Of a stretch of DNA of 64,000 bases, positions 38,401 to 47,417 are shown piece after piece. Under the pieces are notes generated by a model, which was given only the letters and a program-made list of their open reading frames with translations, did no database searches and was not told the origin of the DNA. A program made the position numbers and the translations under genes. Position 1 is the first letter of the stretch, and every line of letters starts with the position of its first letter. The stretch comes from Isochrysis galbana (lineage: Eukaryota > Haptophyta > Isochrysidales > Isochrysidaceae), in assembly GCA_018136815.1 (NCBI GenBank), contig CM030935.1:905024-969023 (forward strand). Direction: 5' to 3'.

Positions 38401-41400
38401 TCGCCGCCGGCGATGCCGACTTCGGTTCCATTGCCGCCCCTCGATCCCGAGCTTGAGCCACCCCCTCGTCTCGACTTCACTCGTAGTCCGCCTTCGTCTC
38501 CTTCCCGCTCGTCTGCCGCCGTCGAAATTGAGCCACTCTTCGCCGACGTCTCCACGTCGGCCGCTGCGTCGAAAGAGTTTGCTCTGTACACCAGGCAGCC
38601 TATCACTATCCCCTCGCGATCGAGGGGTACGTTCTCCGTTCGCCTGCCGCTGGAGATCATCGAGAACTACCCCGACTCCGCCATCCTCGTCGACCGTCTA
38701 CCGCCTCGTGACGGTCTCGATTCTCCTCCAATGGTCGCCACCAGCGTCGAAACCCCCACTCCGGAAGGGGAGGTGTTGATCACGGTCTGGAACTTGGCGC
38801 CACGTCCTGTAACCCTTCCCGCGTACTCGCCGGTGGCGTCGGCCCACATCGAGTACAAGCTGCACGAAGCGCGGTCAACTGCTGCCGGTGAAGGAGACGA
38901 CCCCGAGTCCTCGCTCACCGAGGCACAGCGCGCGCTCCTGAACGCTATCACCATCGATCCCGACGAGCAATTGTCGCCGTCCCAGAAGCAACGCGTACGC
39001 TACCTGTTGGCACGGCATATCGACGCGTTCGCCCTCGACCCGAAGAACCCTCGGCACACGCACGTCATGGAGGTCGAGCTGCCTCTCCTCCCCGGCGCTA
39101 CAGCCCACCGGCACGCTCCGTCCAAGATGGGCGACGAGGGCCGTGCCATCGTCGACAAGCACGTCGCCGAGATGGAGGCGGCAGGCATCATTCGTAAGTC
39201 CAATTCGCCATGGGCTTCGCGGGTTGTTCTCGTCGGCAAGAAAGACGGATCCGTTCGCTTCTGCGTCGACTATCGGGACACGAACTCGAAGCTTCGCATC
39301 TCGGACAGCCCTCTACCGCTCACCGTCGAGGCTATCGACCGTCTATCTCGAGGCCAAGGTTCTCGAGATTCTCTTTTTCTTTGTCTGCTCGATCTGGCCT
39401 CCGGCTTCTGGTGCCTGCCTATCAAGGAGGAGGACAAGCCCATCACGGCGTTCTGCACCCACCGCCAGAAGTACGAGTTCAATTACCTCCCGTTCGGCGT
39501 CCAATCCGGCCCTTCCTACATGTGCCGTCTCATGGACGCGGTGCTCCAAGGCCTCGCATGGGAAATTTGCATGCCGTACCTGGACGACATCGGGATTTGG
39601 TCGACAGGTACAGGCAGCACTCTTGAGGAACGCGTCGACGCCTCCTTCGAGCAGATGCTCCATCGTCTCGACCTCGTCCTCGAACGGCTCCGATGGGCCG
39701 GTCTCTCATGTAAGGCCTCCAAGTGCATCTTGTTCGCTATCAAGGGCGAGTACCTCGGGCACGTCGTTTCTCGTCGTGGTCTCGAGATGGACCCCAAGAA
39801 AGTCGAGGCGGTACGCTCGATCGATCCGCGTCACATCAACTCGCTCGAAAAGGTCCGCTCGTTTCTCGGTCTTTGCTCGTACTACCGTCGGTTCATCAAG
39901 GGCTTCGCGCACGTCGCGGCCCCTCTCACCGACCTCACGCGTACGGGTGTCGATGTGGCCACCGTCTCTCAGTCACCTGAGTGCCAGACCGCGATCCGCC
40001 GCCTCATCGATCTCATCACGTCTGCTCCAGTGTTGGCTGCGCCTCGTCACGACAAGGAGTTCATCGTCAAGACGGACGCGGCCAGTACTCTGGGTATCGG
40101 CGGAGTCCTGTCGCAAATTGACGACCACGGGCACGAGCATGTCGTCGCGTATTACGGTCGCCGTCTTACCGCCGTGGAGCGTCATTGGACCACCACCGAG
40201 GTGGAGCTTCTCGCTGCCCTGGAAAGTATTCGTACTTGGCGACCGTACCTTTGGGGCCGACACTTCCGCCTCGTCATTGATCACCAAGCTCTCCGTTGGT
40301 TGCACACCATGAAGGACACCGTCCAGGGTGGGCCGGCGTCGCGCCTGATGCGATGGGCACTCAAGTTGTCGGAGTATCGCTTCACCGTCGAGCACAAGCC
40401 GGGTGCTAATCACAAAGATGCAGATGGCGTGTCACGCTTGGTGGCGGCAGACGATGGAACGTCGGAGACGTCCGCTCCTAAGCAGGGGGGTGGGCAGCTG
40501 CTAGCCGCCGTCGTTCCTAACTCTCGCTCCACCACAGCATCGGATGGGCAGCCGCAAGTTGTCGCCGCCTCTCGTTCTCGTACCACAACGGCATCCAGTC
40601 TGCAAGCCGACGAACGGTCGTCCAGGTTGTCCTCTACGACCAGGGATTCTATCAACCTCTCCTACCTCGACGTCGGTACACCCAACGCCGAGGCGCTCAA
40701 GGAGGCACAGGCCGAGGACCCCGACTGCCACGACCTCATTCGCTTCCTCTCCTCGTCTCCCCACAACCCCGATCTCGATCACCGTCGTTTGCGCTGGCTC
40801 AGTCGCGAATCCTCGCGATGCCTGTTGCGATCTGGACTACTCTACCGGCGAGTGCCGACGAGAGATGGCGAGAAGCTCTGCCTCTACGTGCCGAAGACGA
40901 TGCGCCGTGCCTACCTTGAAGCCTTTCACGACCACCTGTGCCACCTCGGCGACAACCGGATAGCGCGCCTTTTACGCGACCGATATTTTTGGCCTCGGAT
41001 GAACGCAGACGTCTGTGAGCACGTTCGCCAATGCCATGAATGCACTTTAGCTAAGCCTCCCTTCCGTCACCTCGCAGATCCAAAGGGACCGCAGGTCGGC
41101 GCCTATCCGTTCGACATCGTCTTCTGCGACGTCGTCTCGATGGCTCCTACGCACGACTTCATCAAGGGCTCTCGAGGCTTCGACAAGCTCCTCGTTTTCG
41201 TTGACTCGCTCACTCGTTGGATCGAGGCGGCCCCTCACAACGGCGACCCCTCGAGTGCCGACGCACTTCACGCCTTCATGTCATACGTCGTTTCTCGGCA
41301 CGGAGTACCAAGGCAACTTCGCTCGGACTCCGGCAGCAACCTCGCTAGTCAACTCACCTCGATCATCCTCGAGCGCACCGGCACCGACCTACGGCCGAGC

Positions 41401-42048
41401 ACTCCTCATCATCACGAGAGCGTGGGCCTGGTGGAACGAGCTCAGCAGACCTTGATCAACATGGCTCGCGCTACCGATGAAGGCGGCGGCCATTGGGTCG
41501 ATCATCTTCCGTTCTTTCTAATGAGCATGCGCGCTTCAGCCAATCGCATTACCCGCATGTCGCCTGCTGCCTTGCTCTATGGCCGTGAGCTTCGCCTGCC
41601 TGCCCAGCTTTCTGATCCACCTGACACTGGCCCACCTCCCGAGTTACCTCAGGAAATTCGCTCGTACGCTTGGAAAATGCATTGTCGTTTAAAGGCGGCG
41701 TGGGCCGCGGCTTATGATGCAACTTTAGAATCTCAAGCCGACGCACTAGCCGACACGCTACGCACTCACTCTCCCCCCATCCAATTTGCCCCAGGTGATA
41801 GGGTGGTTCGCAAGATTCCAGGACACCGCAACAAGCTCCTCTACCACTACAGCGGACCATACCGCATTGCTGAGGCGCTTGGCGCTGGCCGCTACCGACT
41901 ACGCGACCAAGAAAATCGCCTCCTCTCCGGGGAAGTGCATGTGACTAACCTCCGTCCCTACTATACCCTCACAGATGAAGATCCCGTCCAAGCAGACGAG
42001 TATCTGGTTGATGCACTTCTTGACCGCAAGGGTCGAGGCGATTCCTGA
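35464..42048 (+). CDS. Ty3/chromovirus Pol polyprotein with embedded cytosine methyltransferase domain
   Basis: Uninterrupted frame of 2194 codons (first ATG 35575). Order, numbering from 35464: 1-235 Ser/Pro-rich, unrecognised; about 240-300 a helical block ending HVTPKDIAEAAQLV that looks histone-fold-like; about 337-540 a C5-methyltransferase-like domain, with SAM-site-like VIGETSGVVSSMFRLAGADV, PPCTYLSNAG (about 397), ENPKMH (about 441) and a tail HPWQHGTGHTKATGLYLSPS as in phage enzymes; about 826 aspartic protease (ADTGAG; LLLGNDF); about 1240-1450 RT (FCVDYRDTN, YLDDIGIW); about 1533-1660 RNase H (TDAASTLGIGG, DHQALRWL); about 1810-2046 integrase with HHCC zinc site (Cys pair CHECTLAKP) and D,D-E residues in FCDVVS, RSDSGSN and GLVERAQ. 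All catalytic motifs look intact. The frame stops with TGA inside a chromodomain. The recognisable capsid Gag is missing. Confidence 0.93.
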   Translation: MLSLQPGDATLGCDAVVPEVRVFVSVVQSIRSHPHLLMCGGDDSTPGVPFSLAVRSLPPSSLSSSSNHSFNALDYERSTLVLALSPVAADPSAVASQILDGLADLFPRNSPLSCLGRASEVSPSGWTVAYTLAVRRWLAPPTIVAPTRLGWQPIPTSSSGESFADGGVFANMPSVVQRAFRRLFRSQPALFSSDSLPAAASRSLRMARTLAASSPSIPVTRSPVSVSAVVPLCQLSVRLTLIPAAEDLLVHLSRTRPSLKEGEALSYVLDLAFQRAAAHGAAHVTPKDIAEAAQLVLRPSQPAESPAQVLPVHFDDICATLGDIRRDVEAAQTDGIPPPCVLVIGETSGVVSSMFRLAGADVATCDLFPSEVDYVPHFDGDADLVQDLGWDLIIAHPPCTYLSNAGLRWIHSNPQRMSDTISAAAQFRRRLNARAPFLAVENPKMHHYAKSLLGGLEATQYVHPWQHGTGHTKATGLYLSPSLPPLVPTCIVPGREHAMANLPMSPHRGSMRSRTYVGIAGAMAMQWMPVVLDYCRRTPNRPAASAASLLSQARDLQSSQLAAHARSSSESSNVSSVAAIDMEWRPWLGSPRSPLLPVRPARMIRKVRNRWRVWTAVRGTQGSISYAWLPLSPSLASALDAEVSLHSSAVEEEPLPILAPPPPPSSSSPFVPMPPLLETCASVSFPDTFTPEGWHAALRLTWSGQERLALLPTPPSRLGVGALPDLHPPLPPLDRPARHSVAEVIADHKQRHAAFVPSGFTPALSLPAVVASVTREVPARLVSDTPPSLYPRHCLYVRDLIVYRQSATGPTRYIVDSALAVNKTLADTGAGPSVVTTELLAALPRDACVLIERASDRPAVVGPDGNPLRTRGYATLVFSLSGVEFRHRFLVVEGAPMLLLGNDFLEAYAACIELSPDAKRDGRLTLVVNNRRVPSLVSTRPRLSSAPLVAMISADSPQPDDSPLVPIADDLSSCQAHDASPPAMPTSVPLPPLDPELEPPPRLDFTRSPPSSPSRSSAAVEIEPLFADVSTSAAASKEFALYTRQPITIPSRSRGTFSVRLPLEIIENYPDSAILVDRLPPRDGLDSPPMVATSVETPTPEGEVLITVWNLAPRPVTLPAYSPVASAHIEYKLHEARSTAAGEGDDPESSLTEAQRALLNAITIDPDEQLSPSQKQRVRYLLARHIDAFALDPKNPRHTHVMEVELPLLPGATAHRHAPSKMGDEGRAIVDKHVAEMEAAGIIRKSNSPWASRVVLVGKKDGSVRFCVDYRDTNSKLRISDSPLPLTVEAIDRLSRGQGSRDSLFLCLLDLASGFWCLPIKEEDKPITAFCTHRQKYEFNYLPFGVQSGPSYMCRLMDAVLQGLAWEICMPYLDDIGIWSTGTGSTLEERVDASFEQMLHRLDLVLERLRWAGLSCKASKCILFAIKGEYLGHVVSRRGLEMDPKKVEAVRSIDPRHINSLEKVRSFLGLCSYYRRFIKGFAHVAAPLTDLTRTGVDVATVSQSPECQTAIRRLIDLITSAPVLAAPRHDKEFIVKTDAASTLGIGGVLSQIDDHGHEHVVAYYGRRLTAVERHWTTTEVELLAALESIRTWRPYLWGRHFRLVIDHQALRWLHTMKDTVQGGPASRLMRWALKLSEYRFTVEHKPGANHKDADGVSRLVAADDGTSETSAPKQGGGQLLAAVVPNSRSTTASDGQPQVVAASRSRTTTASSLQADERSSRLSSTTRDSINLSYLDVGTPNAEALKEAQAEDPDCHDLIRFLSSSPHNPDLDHRRLRWLSRESSRCLLRSGLLYRRVPTRDGEKLCLYVPKTMRRAYLEAFHDHLCHLGDNRIARLLRDRYFWPRMNADVCEHVRQCHECTLAKPPFRHLADPKGPQVGAYPFDIVFCDVVSMAPTHDFIKGSRGFDKLLVFVDSLTRWIEAAPHNGDPSSADALHAFMSYVVSRHGVPRQLRSDSGSNLASQLTSIILERTGTDLRPSTPHHHESVGLVERAQQTLINMARATDEGGGHWVDHLPFFLMSMRASANRITRMSPAALLYGRELRLPAQLSDPPDTGPPPELPQEIRSYAWKMHCRLKAAWAAAYDATLESQADALADTLRTHSPPIQFAPGDRVVRKIPGHRNKLLYHYSGPYRIAEALGAGRYRLRDQENRLLSGEVHVTNLRPYYTLTDEDPVQADEYLVDALLDRKGRGDS

Positions 42049-42621
42049 CAGTACCTCGTCAAATGGCGTGGCTACGCGAAAGCTGCGGCCACATGGGAGC
42101 CGCTAGCCGAACTGCTTCGCCGCTGCGAGTCGCTCGTCACCGCCTATGATGATGCTCACCCCTTCCCGCCTCTTCGTAAGCCTCAGATGAGAAAGCGGGC
42201 TGCAGAATCACAATCTCAGACCGTCTCAACTCCGCCGACGTCGCACGCGATCGAAGCTCCCGTGGGATCCGAGACCACCGGCTCGGATCATCAGGCCCCG
42301 CGCCGCTCGCCTCGTCTCGCACCGTCCTCGCACAGTGGCCCCGTTGCTCATGTTTCCCATTTGCCCGTCTCAGCCCGCCCGTCTGTTGCCAACCCTGCAG
42401 GTCCAATGATGCGGCCGCAGCACGCGGTCTTCGTCCTCGGGCAGTGGTGGTACTCGTCGGGGTCGTCGCGCGGTTCCCCGTGGTTTGGCTCCCACGCATT
42501 TGCGCACGATGCCCTTGCCTCGCCTACCTTCGTTCGCTGTCGCTCCGAGGCTCTCGCACGCCTGTCGCCATCGGATCGCACCCTCGTCTCTCTCCTCGAT
42601 ACACCCTCTGCGTTCTTCTGA
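42049..42621 (+). CDS. In-frame continuation after TGA: chromodomain and tail of the Ty3 polyprotein
   Basis: Directly after the TGA (42046-42048) the same frame continues without a stop to TGA 42621. It begins QYLVKWRGYAKAAATWEPLA, the core of a chromodomain whose first strand (YLVDALLDRKGRGDS) lies just before the stop. Chromodomains sit at the integrase C-terminus of chromoviruses and steer insertion to modified chromatin. A hydrophilic tail of about 150 residues follows (RRSPRLAPSSHSG). Either the TGA is a point mutation (a CGA or TGG codon would restore it) or it is read through at low frequency to give two integrase forms. Confidence 0.75.
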   Translation, partial: QYLVKWRGYAKAAATWEPLAELLRRCESLVTAYDDAHPFPPLRKPQMRKRAAESQSQTVSTPPTSHAIEAPVGSETTGSDHQAPRRSPRLAPSSHSGPVAHVSHLPVSARPSVANPAGPMMRPQHAVFVLGQWWYSSGSSRGSPWFGSHAFAHDALASPTFVRCRSEALARLSPSDRTLVSLLDTPSAFF

Positions 42622-43018
42622 CAGTCGCGACTGTCACGCCCCTTCAGATATCTTTCAACGCCGTCGTTTACGTTTGATCGCGGTACGGGAACGTACGGGA
42701 ATTCTTTTCCAGTTCCCCCCCGCGGTCGCCGAATTTTCCCCCCGCGGCCGCCGAATAGTTCCCCCCCCGCGGGAAGAGAGGTATGGCTCGCCCCCCCTTT
42801 CGACCACGGAGGATGGATCTCCCTCCCCTTTCGCTGCGCTCTGTCAGGAGACTCCCGTACCTCGTCGTTTAGCTCGCGCGTGACGTGCCGAGCCCGTCGT
42901 GATATCTCGCCGCCTTTCGCCGTTGGTCGCTCGACTTTTGATATCTTGGAGCACAGGGGACGCCGCGTTGTAACTTGGGTGCCGCCACACCGCCCAAACA
43001 TCCAGGTAAAACTCTCGT

Positions 43019-43038
43019 AAAAGAGAGAAGAGGATGGG
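43019..43038 (+). promoter_or_regulatory. Polypurine tract of the Ty3-type element
   Basis: AAAAGAGAGAAGAGGATGGG lies immediately before the LTR start (TGCAGCG at 43040). Its position and purine content fit the plus-strand primer site used in LTR-retrotransposon replication. Confidence 0.7.
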
Positions 43039-43039
43039 T

Positions 43040-43751
43040 TGCAGCGTTGAGTCCTGCGGTCTGCCGCGCCGGCCGCCGATTCTACACCTTATCGTCCGGA
43101 CGGGTGTGGTACCCCCTGTCTCTTCGATCGTCGCGCACTATTCTTATAGTTCGTCGTTCGTCGTTCGTTCTTCGATTCTCGATTCTCGATTCTCGTCGTT
43201 CCGCGTTCTTCGTTTCTCGTTCTTCGATTCATCGTCGATTCTCGATTCTCGTCGTTCCGCGTTCTTCGTTTCTCGTTCTTCGATTCTCGATTCTCGTCGT
43301 TCCGCGTTCTTCGTTTCTCGCTCTCGATTCTCGATTCTTGTCGTTCCGCGTTCTCCTCGGTCCTCGATTGTTCGTTGTTCGTAATTCGTAACTTCTCGGT
43401 GCGTCGCTCATCACGTCTTCCGTCTTGGTTCGGCGTTGGGCGCGTGGCTCTCCCTCCATTCGGATTTATTGTTTCATTCGCTCTTCAGATTTATTGTTTC
43501 ATTCGCTCTTCGGATTTATTCGCTCTTCGCTCTTGGCTCATTCGGTCTCGTTCAAGATTGCTCTTCTGCCTTTCTCGTGGCTTGCTTGGAGCTCTCCGAT
43601 GTCCGTTAGGTTCTCTTCTTTCCTCGCGGGACGCTCGATCCTAGCAGGGGGGTGTCGCATTCGCGAATCGACACTCGTTAGGCTTCGCTCTTCTCTTCGT
43701 CGTTCGGTATTTATCGTTATAATTCTCTCGTTCTCGTTCTCGGTCAAAAGC
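43040..43751 (+). mobile_element. 3' LTR of the Ty3-type element, left part (split by LINE)
   Basis: Begins TGCAGCGTTGAGTCCTGCGG as in the copy at 17855. Its U3-like part carries a variable tandem array of a unit with CGATTCTCGTCGTTCCGCGT and TCTTCGTTTCTCG (43163-43360), with more units than copy 1. The LTR is interrupted after CGTTCTCGGTCAAAAGC (43735-43751) by a LINE and resumes at 47418. Confidence 0.75.
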
Positions 43752-43774
43752 AACTAACTTTATAGTCAGTTGCC

Positions 43775-45388
43775 ATGGAGCGCGCCGCCGCTCCCCTCCT
43801 CTCCTTCGGGTCCCCCGCCGAGGGCGGCCCCCCAGCCCACATGGAGCAGTCGCTGTCGAAGCGACCGCGCCCGCCATCAGAGGCCGAGCAGGTGCGCGCG
43901 ACCCCCGTCGCGCCACACGGCCCGCGGCCCCGGCCGCACCACACACAGCAGCCATGCTGGCCCCCCCCATGGGGGGCAGCAGTCTGCAGACTTCAGCAGA
44001 GCATGAACAGGCTCACAGAGCCACTCCTCCAATGGGCATGCCTTATGGCAGAGGCCCCTTCCGCCCTGGCGACGGCCGCGCTGCCGAGGCAGCGTGGCCC
44101 GAGACCGGGTGGCCCTTATGGGCACCAACACTGCCTGACAAGACATTCCAAAATCACGCACACCACAAGGCTCTGGGGCACCAGAGCAGATCAAGCAGCA
44201 CCTACACCCACTGTCCCACCCCACAGCCTCTCCCCATACGCACCTCGACGACCTCCCTCCACGCCATATCTGACTCTCGCCCTACTCTCCCTTGACACAC
44301 AGGACCCAGACCAAGAAGACAATGAGCAAATGCCCGACTCAGACGCCAATTTCGAACTTTCCTTCCATCAAGATGGGGACCTCGTACTCAACGACACGGC
44401 GGTATATGCCGCCATTGTTGAACTACTTCTAGAGCTCGAGGGTGTAGACCCTGAGCCAGACTTCTGGGCCCGCTCAAACAGGGGGCCATGGCACATCGCA
44501 GTTAACGAAGACTGCGCACAACAATTCCAGGCAAGATACGGTGAGCAAACCACCATTCGCATCCAAGGCGCAGACATAGCCGTACGCACCAAAATCGACT
44601 CGATCGAAGACAAGATCAACAAAAAAGGCACTTCAAACCGCAAGGCCCTATACGACGCGCTTCAAGACGTAGCGGCACACATAGTCGTCGAAGCAGAAGG
44701 CCTAGCGCAAGCATCTAAAATCACCCTAAGCACTATCGTCAAGGCGATCGAAAGCAATGGCTTCACGTTCCTCAAAGGCAACCGCGAGCGCATGAAGCTC
44801 GAAGGAGAATCCGGGACCTTCGTGTCCAAGGTGGCCCACTCAGCCCGCTGGCACCTCTACATCTCGGCGACGCAAGGGACCTTTCTAAACGGAAACTTTC
44901 CGCGCAAGCTGCTACTATCGATCGACGGCAAGACAGTCCCCATCAACTACGCCATTCGGGCGTGCAAACCCCTGCAAATGCCCCCCGCCCTGCAATCGCC
45001 GCACAAGCTCGCGGTTCACGGCTCCCTCAAAGGCTGCAAGGGTTGGCGCCCCGAAATGGCACGCGGCCTCACGCCGATGCACCGCCTTTGCGAATGCGAG
45101 GCAGAAGCCGCCAAACGCAGGGAACGCAATGAAGCTTGGAAAGCCACGCCTCGCCCTAAATCAGCGCACGAGGCGCTAGGCAAAGCCCCTCCCAAGCAAT
45201 GCGCCAGGTTCACCCAAGGAATCTGCCTCCGCAACAAGCGCGGAGTCCGCTGCAACCTCTCCCACGAGATCCCAGGTGCATGGATCGACAATAAGTGCAC
45301 GATCCGCTGCCGCCTCCATCAGCACAAGAAAATCGCAGGGGTCTGCCTAAACGGCCCGACTTGCCTCTTCCTTCTTCCTTCACCCTGA
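43775..45388 (+). CDS. LINE ORF1 protein
   Basis: 537 codons from ATG 43775. The N-terminal 170 residues are Pro/Ala/His-rich and disordered, followed by an acidic stretch (QDPDQEDNEQMPDSDANFEL). About 215-400 looks globular (NRGPWHIAVNEDCAQQF, QGADIAVRTKIDSI, GFTFLKGNRERMKLEGE, RWHLYISATQGTFLNGNFPR), conserved in the relic at 25837-27190. The C-terminus has a CCCH-like zinc motif (CARFTQGICLRNKRGVRCNLSH) and further Cys/His (CRLHQHKKIAGVC). Known role of such ORF1 proteins: RNA binding and chaperoning of the LINE transcript. The frame is intact, consistent with a young insertion. Confidence 0.8.
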   Translation: MERAAAPLLSFGSPAEGGPPAHMEQSLSKRPRPPSEAEQVRATPVAPHGPRPRPHHTQQPCWPPPWGAAVCRLQQSMNRLTEPLLQWACLMAEAPSALATAALPRQRGPRPGGPYGHQHCLTRHSKITHTTRLWGTRADQAAPTPTVPPHSLSPYAPRRPPSTPYLTLALLSLDTQDPDQEDNEQMPDSDANFELSFHQDGDLVLNDTAVYAAIVELLLELEGVDPEPDFWARSNRGPWHIAVNEDCAQQFQARYGEQTTIRIQGADIAVRTKIDSIEDKINKKGTSNRKALYDALQDVAAHIVVEAEGLAQASKITLSTIVKAIESNGFTFLKGNRERMKLEGESGTFVSKVAHSARWHLYISATQGTFLNGNFPRKLLLSIDGKTVPINYAIRACKPLQMPPALQSPHKLAVHGSLKGCKGWRPEMARGLTPMHRLCECEAEAAKRRERNEAWKATPRPKSAHEALGKAPPKQCARFTQGICLRNKRGVRCNLSHEIPGAWIDNKCTIRCRLHQHKKIAGVCLNGPTCLFLLPSP

Positions 45389-45416
45389 GTACGCGCTCGC
45401 AATAATCGCGAAGCTT

Positions 45417-46109
45417 GTGATAACCACCCAGCACGCACACGTCCCCCCACGACCACGAATCACCTTCGACTCCACCCTCGGATACCCAGGTGAAGGACCC
45501 ATCCGCCTAGCGACATACAACATAAACGGAACTAAAGGCGGTAAACTTGCCGCAGTTCTGTCTCAAGCGCGCAAGGCTGGTGTGGACATCCTTCTTCTTC
45601 AAGAACTCCACGCATATGAAGACGGCTCTCACCTCCGTCAACATAGAACAGCGTCCCTCCTCGGATGGCACTGGTTTGCTTCTCCGGGAGAGCTAGCGGA
45701 CTCAGCGAGCGGAGTCGCGGTGGCGATCCGCAACTCATGCAGCAGAGTAACCCCTAGAGTAGACACGGTAAATATCATTCTAAAAGGGAGATGTATATCA
45801 ATCGATGTAGACATAGATGGAAAACTTTATCGTATCATCTCAACATACTTAAGCGCTAACCCGGGCTCACGAGGAACGCAGATTCAGAAACTAATCCAAG
45901 AGCCCACATTGTCGCAAACCACCACCACACCAACGCTCATGGGGGGCGACTTCAACTGCGTGGAAAACGTCACGACCGACACGAAGGGACACGGACCGAC
46001 GCCATCGGGTCTGACCCGGCGGAGACTAGCGAAAACGGAACACGCGACAATAAGGCGGGCATTGAGGCCCCGCCGGAAATCAGAGTATCCGATAACGAAA
46101 CATACATAA
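45417..46109 (+). pseudogene. LINE ORF2 fragment: APE-type endonuclease
   Basis: Reads IRLATYNINGTKGGKLAAVL, VDILLLQELHAYEDGS, SGVAVAIRN and LMGGDFNCVEN: the Asn, Glu and Asp-Asn positions of the apurinic-type endonuclease used by LINEs to nick their target. The frame ends at 46109 after a deletion junction (about 46030-46100) where the expected reverse transcriptase is missing. It starts shortly after the ORF1 stop; the exact start is unclear. Confidence 0.8.
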
Positions 46110-46114
46110 CTAAG

Positions 46115-47050
46115 ATGAACAACATATGGATCCACACCAACACGAATTACCTTGGAGAGCCGGCCGACCGGACGGGAGTCGCGACCCCAGAAGAAGCCCG
46201 ACTATACCACCCCCCCGCTAGATGGGAGGGAGGGTTGAAAGGCCCCAAATACGCGGAATACCCGCTAGCGGACGAGTATACAATGGACGGTAAAAAACAC
46301 CTGGACCTCACCACGGTCTCGGACATAACACAAGTGCTAGAGAAAAACATACCAGATAACAAGCCCCAGCCGGCAAGCGAGGCATGGGCCCGAAGAATCA
46401 ACCTAACCCACGAGGAGTGGAAGCACGTGGCCAGCTTATACACCCTACCCCTACTAAAGCACACGGACAAACACCCACACTTCAAACACATCACCCACAG
46501 GAGGATTGGTACGCGGAATCGCTTCGCCACGGCGACCACGAATACCTGCAGACTATGCGGAAAATACCACGAGAGCTCGACCCACTTAGCCAGGTGCTCA
46601 GCCACGAAGCCAATCTTCGAGACCATAGAAGCGATAGCGGGTTTCACGCCGGAGCGCAAAAGGACAGCGACACAGAAAATAAAGGACAGACTCTTCGCAT
46701 ACCCGAGTACACCGACGCCCGATAGCCTCAAAACCCTATACATAGTAGCATGGAGATACATAATAGGCGACTTCTACAAAGTCGAATACGACAATCACCC
46801 CTTCCATTATATACCCGTCATCGAACGTACCTTGACCAGATTCACGATCCTCGTACGGGGCCTCGAAGCCTCTAACAAAACCTCGCCGGCACGTACGCAC
46901 CAAGCCTCCAGAGGCAGAAAACCAAAGATTAAAGATGCAAGAGATCTTAGCGCCCCAATATTTAAAATGAATGACAAAGGTGTCCTCGCGATGAGCGTGA
47001 ATCTGTCCCTGGTGGCACACGCACTCGACATAGCGGGAAAGTTAGCCTGA
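46115..47050 (+). pseudogene. LINE ORF2 fragment: C-terminal region with zinc motif
   Basis: Encodes YHPPARWEGGLKGPKYAEYP, FKHITHRRIGTRNRF, the zinc-type motif CRLCGKYHESSTHLARC, LYIVAWRYIIGDFYKVEY and a basic end (ASRGRKPKIKDARDLSAPIF). Related blocks are at 13978-14690, 34266-34690 and 61545-61740. Its frame differs from that of the endonuclease piece, as expected from the internal deletion. Confidence 0.8.
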
Positions 47051-47417
47051 AAACCTGACGAACACCACACCTCACACCCCCCCCCCCCCAAAAAAAAACC
47101 CAACAGCGCCGACCCGGTACATGCATAACCCCGAGTCCGACTCTTAAGGTAGCCCCAACTTTAAATGCCCCAATAGAAGCCGATCGCTCGATGGCGCGAG
47201 GGAAAGCCGAAGAGTCGACCGTCGGGGATCGGTGCACGCCGCCTGCCACTGGAAACCCCAAGTACTGGGCCCCTAAGTAGAGCACAAGGGGACGAGCCGC
47301 AAGGCGAGTGCGAGGGAGTGATAAGGGATGCGGGCGCGGCTGTCAGAAGGAGGATGTCAGGGTCGCGCGCGCGGTGAGATTATTAAGAAGTTTTTTTTTT
47401 CGTTCTCGGTCAAAAGC

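Larger units (their letters stand above)
43752..47400 (+). mobile_element. LINE (non-LTR retrotransposon), internally deleted, with 17-bp target-site duplication
   Basis: Inserted in the Ty3 3' LTR: CGTTCTCGGTCAAAAGC occurs at 43735-43751 and 47401-47417, and joining the flanks restores the LTR. It starts with an imperfect hairpin (AACTAAC...GTCAGTT, 43752-43771) only 23 bases before the ORF1 ATG, carries ORF1 (43775-45388), an endonuclease-type ORF2 start (about 45417-46100) and the ORF2 C-terminal part (46115-47050), and ends in T10. The RT region between endonuclease and C-terminus is deleted, so this copy was probably moved by proteins from a complete relative. Confidence 0.9.

Noticed and set aside
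39143-40312. 389-codon plus frame within the Ty3 polyprotein
   Set aside because: A shadow frame of the reverse transcriptase region, Ser/Arg-rich.
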